Positions 11,555 to 20,616 of a DNA stretch of 22,300 nt are shown here, one piece after another. The notes under the pieces were generated by a model. It was not told the origin of the DNA, searched no databases, and saw nothing but the letters and a program-made list of their open reading frames with translations. The position numbers and the translations under genes are program-made. Location: positions 1-22,300 of the forward strand of contig CABPSV020000219.1 in NCBI GenBank assembly GCA_902459845.2. The letters are read 5' to 3'. The stretch is from Hepatocystis sp. ex Piliocolobus tephrosceles. Taxonomy: Eukaryota; Apicomplexa; Aconoidasida; Haemosporida; Plasmodiidae. Positions within the stretch are counted from its first letter, which is position 1. Each line of letters opens with the position of its first letter.

Positions 11555-11913
11555 TTATAAATAGAATTTGTATTATATTAATAATTTTCTTTGTATTAAA
11601 TAATTACATATGTGTAAATATGTATACATAATATACATATGTATCAAGGGCAGTAGCTTGATTTTTTTTTTTTTTTTTATCATTTTAAACCAAATAAAAA
11701 TATTAAATAAAATACATTATTTGTATAATATAGTGGTTTACATTGTATACATAAATACGTACTTAAATTTGTACAAATATACAGATATATATATATATAT
11801 ATATATATGTGAGCAACAACGTATACAACTAATTTTTTTTTTCTTTTTTTTTTTTTTTTTACATGCACATTTGCATGTGCACATATGTTACTATTTTTGT
11901 CAATTTTAAAAAA

Positions 11914-12486
11914 ATGAGTAATTCAAAATATTCCTCAACTCGTGTGGCATCATTTATGTTATATTCAATACTACTAATTTATTCATTAGTAGTTATAATT
12001 TTTGGGGTTTTGGAATACAAATATCAGAATACTTATAACTTACTAATATTATGTGTAATATATGGCTTGGTAATTATTTGTGTTTGTATAGTTGGGTGTT
12101 ATGGAATTATAAAAGAGAGTGCAACATCTATTAGATCTACTATAATTTTATTAATAGTAAATAATATAATTATGACCATGTTAATCTCGTTTTTGTTCAT
12201 AGATATTTTACATTACCCACACATTGTTACAGTACATAGAGCTTCAAAGTATCTGCAGTATATAGTGAAAGATAAACGTATAGGATTATTATTTTGCGCC
12301 ATTGTTTACTTTTTAATATTTGTTTCGTTTTGTTTTATGTGGACTATCAGTGATTACTTGGCAAAATTAGATGCTCAATCATGTTTAGATGATTTAAGAA
12401 ATATACATAATCGGCAAAAAAGCATGAAAAAAAAAAATGCAGAAAGCTTAAATAAACAAGAAAATGAATGCTTGATTAAGGTGTAG
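11914..12486 (+). CDS. Four-span integral membrane protein, tetraspanin-like
   Basis: The 190-aa protein has four predicted membrane helices at about 12-33, 43-63, 75-98 and 123-146. The N-terminus is short. A basic, hydrophilic tail of about 45 residues (LRNIHNRQKSMKKK) is probably cytosolic. The end of helix 2 carries GCYGIIKES (61-69), resembling the GCCGAxKEN motif after helix 2 in tetraspanins, and helix 1 ends with a Gly as in that family. The loop between helices 3 and 4 is only about 25 residues and has no CCG motif or Cys pairs, so a normal large extracellular loop is missing. The start at 11914 follows an A7 stretch and gives a plausible short tail. An in-frame ATG at 11863 would add 17 residues. 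Function is unknown. Confidence 0.82.
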   Translation: MSNSKYSSTRVASFMLYSILLIYSLVVIIFGVLEYKYQNTYNLLILCVIYGLVIICVCIVGCYGIIKESATSIRSTIILLIVNNIIMTMLISFLFIDILHYPHIVTVHRASKYLQYIVKDKRIGLLFCAIVYFLIFVSFCFMWTISDYLAKLDAQSCLDDLRNIHNRQKSMKKKNAESLNKQENECLIKV

Positions 12487-12732
12487 TAAATAAAAAAACA
12501 AAAAATATGTATATATATACATATATATGTATATGTTGGGGAACTAGGACCGTTTTTACTAAACAAAAGTGTTTATATAAATAGGTTCATATTAGTACAT
12601 ATAAATTTATTTTATATAGGAAGAATGCTAAAACTTTTAGGAATAGGTATTATATGTGGTTACTTATTCGTATAGTAGCTATAAATATATTTTATTGCAT
12701 TAGTTTTTATTTAGTACATGTATATGTATATG

Positions 12733-12773
<41 letters not shown>

Positions 12774-12866
12774 AAGATATTATCTTACATTTTTATGTGA
12801 TATTATAAACCAAACGAATACAATACCTTTTTCTTTTTTTTTTTTTAAATATATAAATTTTTAAAT

Positions 12867-13004
12867 ATGTCTTTATGGATCTTGACTTTGTTTTTTGTTA
12901 TTTTTGTTTTTGTATTTGTTTTTTGTTGTTGTTGCGTTTGTTACTTTTTTATGAAACTAGTATTTGACATAAAAAGATGGGGAGGGGAAAAGTATATAAT
13001 ATGA
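12867..13004 (+). CDS. Possible 45-residue Cys-rich membrane microprotein
   Basis: ATG at 12867 opens a 45-codon frame that starts MSLWILTLFFVIFVFVFVF, continues with four consecutive Cys (FCCCCVCYFF) and ends MKLVFDIKRWGGEKYII before TGA. It looks like a single membrane helix of about 22 residues, with a possible palmitoylation-type Cys cluster at the membrane edge and a short basic C-terminal tail. The tail (GGGGAGGGG-containing DNA at 12979-12987) is more GC-rich than the surroundings, unlike random intergenic sequence here. It lies 380 bp downstream of the four-span gene on the same strand. No family is recognised. It may be a real small gene, an exon or chance. Confidence 0.35.
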   Translation: MSLWILTLFFVIFVFVFVFCCCCVCYFFMKLVFDIKRWGGEKYII

Positions 13005-13583
13005 ATATGTATATTACTCTTTTTAAACCATTTTAATACGCAAACTTAATAAAAAAAAATAACAAAACGAACGAACGAACGAACAAACAGACACACGAAC
13101 AAACGAACGAACTGATAAACACACAAAGATTTACGTGCTAAGTTGCAGTAAAAATGTAGATTAGCATATTTTTCACATCATCAGTACAGCATGGGTTAGT
13201 TTGTAAGATCTTTTTTAATGAAAATCTCATGGTTTTGTTAATTTTATATTCAGTATAATTCTGAGAAAAAATTGCTTATTTATTTACTCCATAACACTTT
13301 TTATTTTTTTGCGCAAAATATTTATTTTAATAAAAAAAAATCCAACAGAACGGAATTTGTTTTTTACATAGGATATCATAAGAATGATATTTTTTTTTTT
13401 TTTTAACAACTTTTAATAGCTAAAAGTATTTTGTATGTCGTTTTTCAACTCAATATATTATAATTACCACGCACTTATGTATAATATATATATATGTATG
13501 TATATAATATTTACATACTCTTTTGCAGATATGTTTTTTTTGTTTTCTCCGTACCCGTGACAACACTACATACGCTTCTATTT

Positions 13584-13683
<100 letters not shown>

Positions 13684-13852
13684 GTTTTTATACCCAATGA
13701 AGTTAACAAATTTTAATTTAAAAAAAAAAAAAAAAAAAGTAAAAAAAAAAAATTGTTGAAACTCAATAATTGTAATTTTATTATTATATATATGCTTGAC
13801 AATTTTTTATAACTTTTTAAAAAGTGTATCTATCAATGCAAGAAAAGTAATT

Positions 13853-13990
13853 AAAATTATGTAGTATGTATAAAATTATGTAGTATGTATAAAATTATGT
13901 AGTATGTATAAAATTATGTAGTATATATAAAATTACGTTCGGATGTATAAAATTACATTAGGATGTATAAAATTACGTTAGCATATATAT
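13853..13990. repeat. 19-20-bp tandem repeat (about 7 units)
   Basis: Four near-perfect TAAAATTATGTAGTATGTA copies are followed by three diverged copies in which GTAGTATGTA becomes GTTCGGATGTA, ATTAGGATGTA or GTTAGCATATA. It lies about 290 bp upstream of the Noc4-like start codon. Confidence 0.88.
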
Positions 13991-14129
13991 CCATTTAAGT
14001 GAGCAATTCATACTTTTCCTTTTTACTCCATTTTGTAATTTTCTGTCACAGATAAAACTGTTTTCAGGTTAGCTTTCTTGACTGTCCATTTGTTTTGGCT
14101 TAACTAGCTTAGTTACCATTTGTTAGTAC

Positions 14130-14130
<1 letters not shown>

Positions 14131-14197
<67 letters not shown>

Positions 14198-14264
14198 AAA
14201 AAAAGAAAAAAAAGAAAAAAAAGAAAAAAAAGAAAAAAAAGAAAAAAAAGAAAAAAAAGAAAAA
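14131..14264. repeat. A65 plus A8G repeats in the Noc4-like 5' leader
   Basis: Pure A from 14131 to 14195 is followed by about eight 9-bp GAAAAAAAA units up to the uORF. The open frame across it codes only Lys/Arg and has no ATG, so it is treated as leader, not protein. Confidence 0.9.
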
Positions 14265-14279
14265 ATGCTAACAAAATGA
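14265..14279 (+). promoter_or_regulatory. Four-codon upstream ORF overlapping the Noc4-like start
   Basis: ATG at 14265 opens a frame of four sense codons (Met-Leu-Thr-Lys) closed by TGA at 14277-14279. The main ATG at 14276-14278 overlaps that stop as ATGA. The two frames differ. Scanning ribosomes would meet this ATG first, so expression of the main frame would need leaky scanning or stop-restart at the overlap. Confidence 0.6.
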
Positions 14280-17200
14280 AGAAAGATAAGGACAGTTCAA
14301 CTATAGTAGCGAATATATGCTCATTATTTGCGAGTATACAAAGGGTGACAAGCAAAAAAAATTTGCTAAATGATTTATCTAAATTATTTATTTTATTATA
14401 TAATGAAAAATCAAAAAGAAATTTGTTATATGATTGTTATAAGGATAAGAATATTAATTTTGAAGATGATGAGCATAAATTAAATCGTATTTTTAAAAAA
14501 GATTGTGTAATTATTAAAACCCGTAAGAATAACACGAATTATACAAAATATGAAGAATGGTTAAATGAGTGTTTTGATAAGTTTTTAAATTTACTGTTTC
14601 AGTTAATAAATAATGATGATGAAGTATATGTAAAAAAAGGTTTATTTCTTTTGTTTAGTAGTTTACAAATGGAGTCTACGATATATGAACGTGTAGCCAA
14701 AAAAATGGATGATTCTATAAATTTTACAAATAATCAATATGTTACTACAAACGACTATTTTAACAATAACAACGATTATAATAGTATTAACAGTTATTGT
14801 GATTACATGCGAGGTGGGTACAATAATAATATTAGTAGTAGTAATAATAACATTAGTAGTAGTAATAATAATATTAGTAGTAGTAGTAATAATAACATTA
14901 ACAATAATAGTAATAACAATAAAAATATTGCGTTCCCCATTAAATTATATAGAAAAATTGTTTTCCATTTTTTAAACATGCCACAAATGAAATTAAGTGT
15001 TATAAAATATATCTGTAAAAAATACATATGCTATTATTTCGATTTAAATTATTTTTGTTTATCACTTTTTAAACACTTTTTTAAAAATATAAAAAGTAAA
15101 AGTGTTAATAATGCTGTTGACCATTTTAACAATTTCAATGTTGTAACTGAGGAAGTAAGAATAGGTAGTACAACTGACAAAGACAAATCACCAACAGATG
15201 ATAATACAACAAAAAATCAAATGTATTCAAATTTATTCATGTTATGTATGTTAATTAATTCAATTAAGCCAGAGAAAAAAGTACAAAGGTTTCATATTAA
15301 AAAAAAAAATTTTATAAAAAAAGAAAAAATTGATAGTATGAATATTTATTTTGATGAAGAAGAAAGAGAAATGATAAAAAAACGAAAATATATAGAAAGG
15401 AAAAATAGACAAAATAAAAAAAAAATGAAAATATTACGTAATTATGACTCAGATACTAGTATAGTACATTCAGAGTCAAGCTCTTCATCTGAGTCTGTTC
15501 ATGATAGTTCATATAACAGTGATATTAGTGTCTCCAGTTATAAGAAGGATGATGTAGGTAGTGACAATATAAACAGTAACAATACAGACAGTAACAATAC
15601 AGACAGTAACAATACAGACAGTAACAATACAGACAGTAACAATACAGAGAGTGAGGATGACGAAAGTAACCAATTGGATGAAAATCATTTTCTTAATTCT
15701 GAATTAATTAATAATATTATATATTCTAGCAGTGACAATGATGATGATGATGGTTTGGATAAGAAACAAAAAAAAACAAAAAAACGTATGACGTCATATG
15801 AAAAAAGAAATAAATATAAAAAACAAAATTTTAATGATAAAACACAAAATTTATTTATAAATGTAAGTATAGCAAATAAAAAATATAATAATTTATATTC
15901 AACTAGTTGGTCATTTTTTATAACATCATTTATTCATGAATATAATATGAAATTACAAATTTTATATGCTATACCTGTATTTGTTTTTCCTTATACAAAT
16001 AACCCATATTATATTATTGATTTTTTTAATTATGCTTTTTATAAAACTAATAATTTATATTTATCTCTTTCTGCCTTACCTGGGATGTTTTATGTATTAA
16101 CAGAATTGAATTTAGGGAATATATGTGATGCAAATATACAGTCTTATATTAAGAGTAATCATACAAATTTAATAAAAAATGAAATAACCGAATGGAAAAT
16201 AAAAAAAGAGAAAGAAGACAACGAGTTTGTTGGTTTGGTTAGTGATATTTTGGATCAGAGGGGATCAGACAAAACTGGGTTAGACGAAGTAGTGGCAGAC
16301 GAAGTAGTGGGAAATAAGGTAGTAGCAGAAGATATTAGGACAAAATTTTTTGGAGAGACGAGGGAAGCCCGTTCGAAACCAGACGTAGAAAAAAATGACA
16401 CAATAATACATGAAACAAATCGAAATGGTAATATAGATAAAGAGACAGAAAAAATGGAGAAAACAATAAATGAAAACATGTACACAGACTATTACATGAA
16501 ACTGTTTGAACTAATAACTCCAGCCAGTTTTTATTTCGATGATACAAAATTACTAAAAATAATACATATATCACTAAAAAATAAAATGATTCCATTAAAT
16601 TATGTTTTATCATTTTTAAAAAAATTGATGAGAATTACTTGTTTGACATCTTATAATATTTCTATTAACATTTTAAGTGTAGTATATGATGTATTAAATT
16701 ATTTTTCATCAGATTTAAAAGATGCTTTGTCTATTTCTACATCTGTTTTTATTAACATGGTTATAAAAGAAGATTTTTTTTTTTATGACAACTTGGAAAG
16801 TAATTTCAATAAAAATCGTATTTTTGCCATGTTGATGGCAAATGCGAATTTATTAAAAGAAAGTCATGGTATAAAAAAAAAAGATAATACTGATCTTATT
16901 TCTATGATCAAAGTAAAAAAAGAAAAAAATGACTTAGAAGAAGAAAAAAATGACTTAGAAGAAGAAAAAAATGATTCAGCAGACGAAAAAAGTAAACAGG
17001 ATAAAAATACCCACCCTTCGTTAATTACACAAACAGAAGAAACAACTATTAACAATGGTACTAAAAATGAAAAAAATACCAATATAGAGAATGAGTTGGT
17101 ACAAAAAAAACTATTTAATTTAAAAGATTGTTTACCAGATAAGTATAAAATTGATATGAACAAATTAAGTAAACAACAGTTATATATGGCTAGTCATAAT

Positions 17201-17455
17201 TTTTATGAGATAATTTTACTCAATCACCATATATGTGACAATTTAAAATATTATTCCGATATATACCATTACAATTTTAAAAAAGAACTTAGTTATAAAG
17301 CTTATCAGTTATATAATGACCCAGCAAAAATGAACTGGTCAATACAGTCTTCTCTTTTTTCATCATTAAAATTTTTTTTAAATTTTAAACCAAAGAAAGC
17401 AGAGGATATAACCCCATATAATGAGCAAACAAATTTTGAAACAGTGTTTCTATAA
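14276..17455 (+). CDS. NOC4: Noc4-like nucleolar protein (CBF/Mak21 domain), 40S ribosome biogenesis
   Basis: Noc4/Utp19 acts with Nop14 in the nucleolus in maturing and exporting the small subunit. The CDS has 1059 aa without introns, about twice yeast Noc4, because of inserts. The family core is split: YYIIDFFNYAFY near 575-590 and LSLSALPGMFYVLTELNLGN near 597-616 resemble the DFxxxAY...SLLALNGLFxLI...NLEYP blocks. After a 120-residue hydrophilic insert, YYMKLFELITPASFYFDDTK (about 739-758) and YVLSFLKKLMRIT resemble the FYxKLYxLLxP and FxKRLxRL blocks. The C-terminal 90 residues fit the conserved end. Inserts: Asn/Ser tracts at about 154-220, five NNTDS repeats at 434-458, acidic/Lys-rich runs, and EEKND repeats at 886-906. 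The start at 14276 is the first in-frame ATG after poly(A). Noc1/CEBPZ is the alternative, since both share this domain. Confidence 0.7.
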   Translation: MKKDKDSSTIVANICSLFASIQRVTSKKNLLNDLSKLFILLYNEKSKRNLLYDCYKDKNINFEDDEHKLNRIFKKDCVIIKTRKNNTNYTKYEEWLNECFDKFLNLLFQLINNDDEVYVKKGLFLLFSSLQMESTIYERVAKKMDDSINFTNNQYVTTNDYFNNNNDYNSINSYCDYMRGGYNNNISSSNNNISSSNNNISSSSNNNINNNSNNNKNIAFPIKLYRKIVFHFLNMPQMKLSVIKYICKKYICYYFDLNYFCLSLFKHFFKNIKSKSVNNAVDHFNNFNVVTEEVRIGSTTDKDKSPTDDNTTKNQMYSNLFMLCMLINSIKPEKKVQRFHIKKKNFIKKEKIDSMNIYFDEEEREMIKKRKYIERKNRQNKKKMKILRNYDSDTSIVHSESSSSSESVHDSSYNSDISVSSYKKDDVGSDNINSNNTDSNNTDSNNTDSNNTDSNNTESEDDESNQLDENHFLNSELINNIIYSSSDNDDDDGLDKKQKKTKKRMTSYEKRNKYKKQNFNDKTQNLFINVSIANKKYNNLYSTSWSFFITSFIHEYNMKLQILYAIPVFVFPYTNNPYYIIDFFNYAFYKTNNLYLSLSALPGMFYVLTELNLGNICDANIQSYIKSNHTNLIKNEITEWKIKKEKEDNEFVGLVSDILDQRGSDKTGLDEVVADEVVGNKVVAEDIRTKFFGETREARSKPDVEKNDTIIHETNRNGNIDKETEKMEKTINENMYTDYYMKLFELITPASFYFDDTKLLKIIHISLKNKMIPLNYVLSFLKKLMRITCLTSYNISINILSVVYDVLNYFSSDLKDALSISTSVFINMVIKEDFFFYDNLESNFNKNRIFAMLMANANLLKESHGIKKKDNTDLISMIKVKKEKNDLEEEKNDLEEEKNDSADEKSKQDKNTHPSLITQTEETTINNGTKNEKNTNIENELVQKKLFNLKDCLPDKYKIDMNKLSKQQLYMASHNFYEIILLNHHICDNLKYYSDIYHYNFKKELSYKAYQLYNDPAKMNWSIQSSLFSSLKFFLNFKPKKAEDITPYNEQTNFETVFL
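15575..15649 (+). repeat. 15-bp in-frame repeat coding for NNTDS
   Basis: Five copies of AGTAACAATACAGAC (last copy ending GAG) encode Ser-Asn-Asn-Thr-Asp/Glu inside a Ser/Asp-rich low-complexity segment of the Noc4-like protein, before the CBF/Mak21 core. The near-perfect DNA identity suggests recent expansion. Confidence 0.92.
16931..16993 (+). repeat. 21-bp in-frame repeat coding for DLEEEKN
   Basis: Two identical 21-bp copies and a third diverged copy encode DLEEEKN, DLEEEKN and DSADEKS in the Noc4-like protein, in a charged insert between the core helices and the conserved C-terminal block. Confidence 0.9.
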
Positions 17456-17882
17456 ACACGCATGAGTAAGGGGAGGAGCCACACATATGTACATACAACT
17501 AAATGTTTTTTTTATTTAATACAGTATTAACTGTTGTAACAAATATATAATCCGTTGCATTTATTATATTTTATTTTTTTTTTACGTTTTAATACTGCAT
17601 TTGTGCGTTCGACGATAACATATACATATGTATATATTTGTAACAAGTTCATGGATGTTACGATTTTCTTTTAACATGCTTAAATGCTAATAAATAAACT
17701 TTTTTTTTTTTTTAATTTAAATTTTTTAAAAAATTCTTTTCAAAATCAACTAGATATATAAAAAAAAAAAAAAAAAAAAAAATTCTTATACATTGAAGAT
17801 ATATGCATATATATATATATATATATATATAATGGATGAAAATGTACATGTAAAAATATATGAATATATAAAAAAACATGTA

Positions 17883-17924
<42 letters not shown>

Positions 17925-18141
17925 TGCATATATGTGTATGTATAATGGTAATTTTGTAAAGTAGTATGTGCACCCATTACGTTTGTGTGTTTTTGTCACC
18001 CGTCTGTGGGTCTGTCTGTCTGTTCGTCCGTTTGTTATTTATCTAATTTTACCACTCTTTTCATTTTTCTTACTTTTTTTTGGACTTCTTTCTCAATTAA
18101 TCTTAATACAGGTATGTGTATATGTTTATGTGGTTTAGTTA

Positions 18142-18181
<40 letters not shown>

Positions 18182-18259
18182 CTACTTATGCTCGTATATG
18201 GTAAGATATAAATATATTTCTCAAAACATGTATATAATAATCCAATCAGAAATATATAC
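17456..18259. other. Intergenic region between the converging Noc4-like and RPS15 genes
   Basis: These 0.8 kb contain two A/T tracts near 17700-17713 and 17761-17781, (AT)n at about 17812-17830, 17888-17917 and 18147-18176, and an unusually GC-rich patch at about 17996-18035 rich in GTCTG/GTCC words. No protein-like frame is visible. Confidence 0.8.
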
Positions 18260-19153
18260 TTATTTCAATGGAATAAAACGAGAAGAATGAGTAGCACCAA
18301 TACCTGGCTTACCATGTCTTGTGTGTTTGTATGTAATTGAAAATTCACCTAAGTAATATCCAATCATTTCTGGTTTTATTTCTACATTAGTATATTGTTT
18401 ACCATTATGTACACCTACAATAGAACCAACCATTTCAGGTATAATTGTCATATCTCTTAAGTGAGTAAGTACTGGTTTAGGTTTTTCTCCAAATTCACAT
18501 TCTTTCTTTGCCTTTCTTAATTTTTTTAAAAGATTTTTGGCTCTTTTATCTATTCCTCTTTTAAACTTTCTTCTTTGCCTGGCACTAAAAAGCTGAATTA
18601 ACTCTTTTTGGCTCAAATCTAATAATTTATCTAATTCTATTCCTCTGTAATGGAATGTACGAAAAGTTCTTTTCTTTGGTTTATTTGCGTCTTCCTGTAA
18701 AATGGTAGAAGAAAAAAAAAAAAATAAAAAAAATAAATGTATACAATAGTGTTACAAAATTTGCCCTATATATGTACTGAAGCATATATGTATATATAGC
18801 CATGTAAACAATTAATAAGTAGGTGAACGGGTAAGTAAACAGATAAGTGTTTTGTTTGGAATAAAATAATATCAATACTTTTCTTTCCACGTCACTTTAT
18901 AAATATACATATGAACATGTTATATGTATAGGCGCATGTATCGATATGCATTAGTACATAAACACCATCAAGCAACACGTACAAAAACGAATAACAATAT
19001 AAGGTATAAAAAATTATTTACAGTAGATACATCACGAACAAATATATATATATATATATATATATTTATGTTTATGTTTATGTTTATGTTTATTTTTACG
19101 GCTTTTTTTTACGGCTTTTTTTTTTTTTTTTTTTTTTAATAGTTTATTACCAT
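18260..19153 (-). CDS. RPS15: 40S ribosomal protein S15 (uS19), two exons with ATG-only first exon
   Basis: A cytosolic small-subunit protein of the 40S head, near the decoding site. The CDS on the minus strand is join(19153..19151, 18694..18260), 145 aa, the same length as human S15. Exon 2 begins [28 protein letters not shown] and continues through [73 protein letters not shown] and [11 protein letters not shown], all closely matching eukaryotic S15. Exon 2 has no ATG before MSQKELIQ, which would lose 27 conserved residues. Its upstream edge is an acceptor (TTTTACAG/GAAGAC). The upstream sequence ATG/GTAATAAACT at 19153-19141 joins in phase 0 to give [12 protein letters not shown], so the start codon alone forms exon 1. 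Exon 2 is certain; the ATG exon is inferred. Confidence 0.93.
18695..19150 (-). other. RPS15 intron directly after the start codon
   Basis: The inferred intron is 456 bp, with donor ATG/GTAATA and acceptor TTTTACAG/GAA. It contains (AT)n at about 19040-19065, a short GTTTAT repeat (TTTATG x5 on plus near 19066-19095) and a T-rich tract at about 19101-19137. No alternative short exon with a start codon in phase 0 was found between the acceptor and 19153. Confidence 0.72.
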
Positions 19154-20191
19154 GATTGTCACATATAAATTTGTACTTAAAAGTGAAGTTTGTTAAGTAT
19201 ACTTATTATTGTATTTAACTTTTTTATTTTGTTTGGTTAAGTTATTCTTAATTTTATTTAAAGATAAATAAATTGTAATTGAAATTTTTTTTCATATATT
19301 TTCAAATATATATTTTTTTTAAGCAAACAATGAAAACATGTAATTGCAAAAAAAAAAAAAAAAAAAATTTTTAAGTTTGTACGAATATATATATAAATAT
19401 ATATTTTTTTTTTTTTTTTATTAAAAAATTAACGTGATTGTTACGAAGATTGTAAAATATTTTAAGTTATATAGATATATGCATACATGTTATTCATGCT
19501 ACATTTTATTTTATTTTTTTTTTTTTTTTTTTTTTTTTGGGGTACATTTATATAGGTACACTTTAAACCCTTTTTTACTAATGTTGAACAAAATTATTTT
19601 TTTTTTTTTTTTCAATCGTTTTTTTTAAAACAATATACATAATAGTGGATGCGTTTAATACATATAAGTATGTTATTGTATTTTTAAAAATCATTAAAAG
19701 GTGACATTAAAAAGGTGATAAGGCGTTAACATGTTTATTATTCATAAAAAATATACATATATATGTACATATATAATTTGTAGTAGGTAAAGGCTGTGAC
19801 AATTTTTCCTTTGTACATAGAACTGCAAAAAAAAATAGCATTAGTGCATTATACGTATAAACATAAATATATAAGCATTACCAAAGTTTTTTATATAATT
19901 TAAGTTGTTATTTATCACCATTCAATTAAAAATTACTTTTCTTTTTAAATGTGAAAGACGGAATGTTCTGCAAAATGCGCATATATACATGTGCTACATC
20001 GTCTGAAAGGGATATATATATATATACAGTTATTTACATCTTAAGGCTCATTTTTTATTAAAAAGAAAAAAAAAAAAAAAAAAAACATATGCATAGATCT
20101 AACTAGGCACAGTCCAAGCAAAATATTAATTTTTGATTCCTTTTACAACTGCTTTATTTTTTCCTTCAATATTTTTTTATTTTATTCAATA

Positions 20192-20226
<35 letters not shown>

Positions 20227-20616
20227 ACAAAAAAAACACAAAAAAAAATTTTACAGTTATATAAAAATGACATAAATTAATTTTTTAATTTTACATAGAA
20301 AAAAAAAAAAAATAAATAAAAAAATGTAACATAAAATAACACGACAATTTAATGCTATTGCTAATGCTCATAAATATGTATTATTTTTTTTACAAATTTG
20401 TGAGCACTATTATGTTGTTGTTGGCTTCTTTCATATACGAATTTTTTAAATATTAAAATTAAGTTTTACAATATAAAATTTAATTATTTATATATTCTTA
20501 ACTCTTTCAGTTATTGTTCATTTTTTTTTTTTTTTTTAAATGTCGAAAGAAAAAAATACTTATATATACATATGTACGTACTCATATAAGTAATTTTTTT
20601 GCCAGTTTTTAAAAAA
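19154..20616. promoter_or_regulatory. Divergent upstream region of RPS15 and the 20617 gene
   Basis: These 1.46 kb separate two genes transcribed outward and should contain both promoters. It is almost entirely A/T tracts: T/A runs near 19302-19320, 19349-19371, 19405-19420, 19515-19538, 19599-19612, 20066-20085, 20197-20225 and 20521-20537. A somewhat less AT-rich patch at 19950-20030 contains a 32-codon plus-strand frame (MFCKMRIYTCATSSERD at its start, ATG at 19963) that may be chance. No known core-promoter motif can be assigned by eye. Confidence 0.65.

Larger units (their letters stand above)
9177..11913. other. Intergenic region, repeat-rich, no convincing gene
   Basis: These 2.7 kb separate ferredoxin from the four-span gene, both on plus. 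Contents: (AT)n near 9186-9208, 10389-10429, 11000-11017 and 11785-11808; a slightly GC-richer patch at 9358-9385 with three GTAAC words; runs of AAATTAAC-type 8-mers at about 9924-9982, then an 18-bp repeat; TAAAA pentamers near 10570-10600; a T run of about 40 at 11512-11551; and repeated TAGTTTTTTAGTTTTG words at about 11405-11470. One 40-codon minus-strand frame (10183-10305) is listed separately. No tRNA-like or rRNA-like sequence was recognised. Confidence 0.75.

Noticed and set aside
11863..11913. Upstream in-frame start of the four-span protein
   Set aside because: The ATG at 11914 has the typical A-rich context and gives a short N-terminus. The upstream ATG lies in an inverted repeat; kept only as an alternative.
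14120..14275. N-terminal poly-Lys extension of the Noc4-like protein
   Set aside because: The open frame across A65 and A8G repeats has no ATG before 14276. It translates homopolymer only.
16255..17163. Minus-strand frames of 76-99 residues
   Set aside because: They are antisense shadows of the Noc4-like CDS, with no independent features.
18681..18890. Minus-strand frame of 69 residues
   Set aside because: It lies in the RPS15 intron, lacks an ATG start and is low-complexity.
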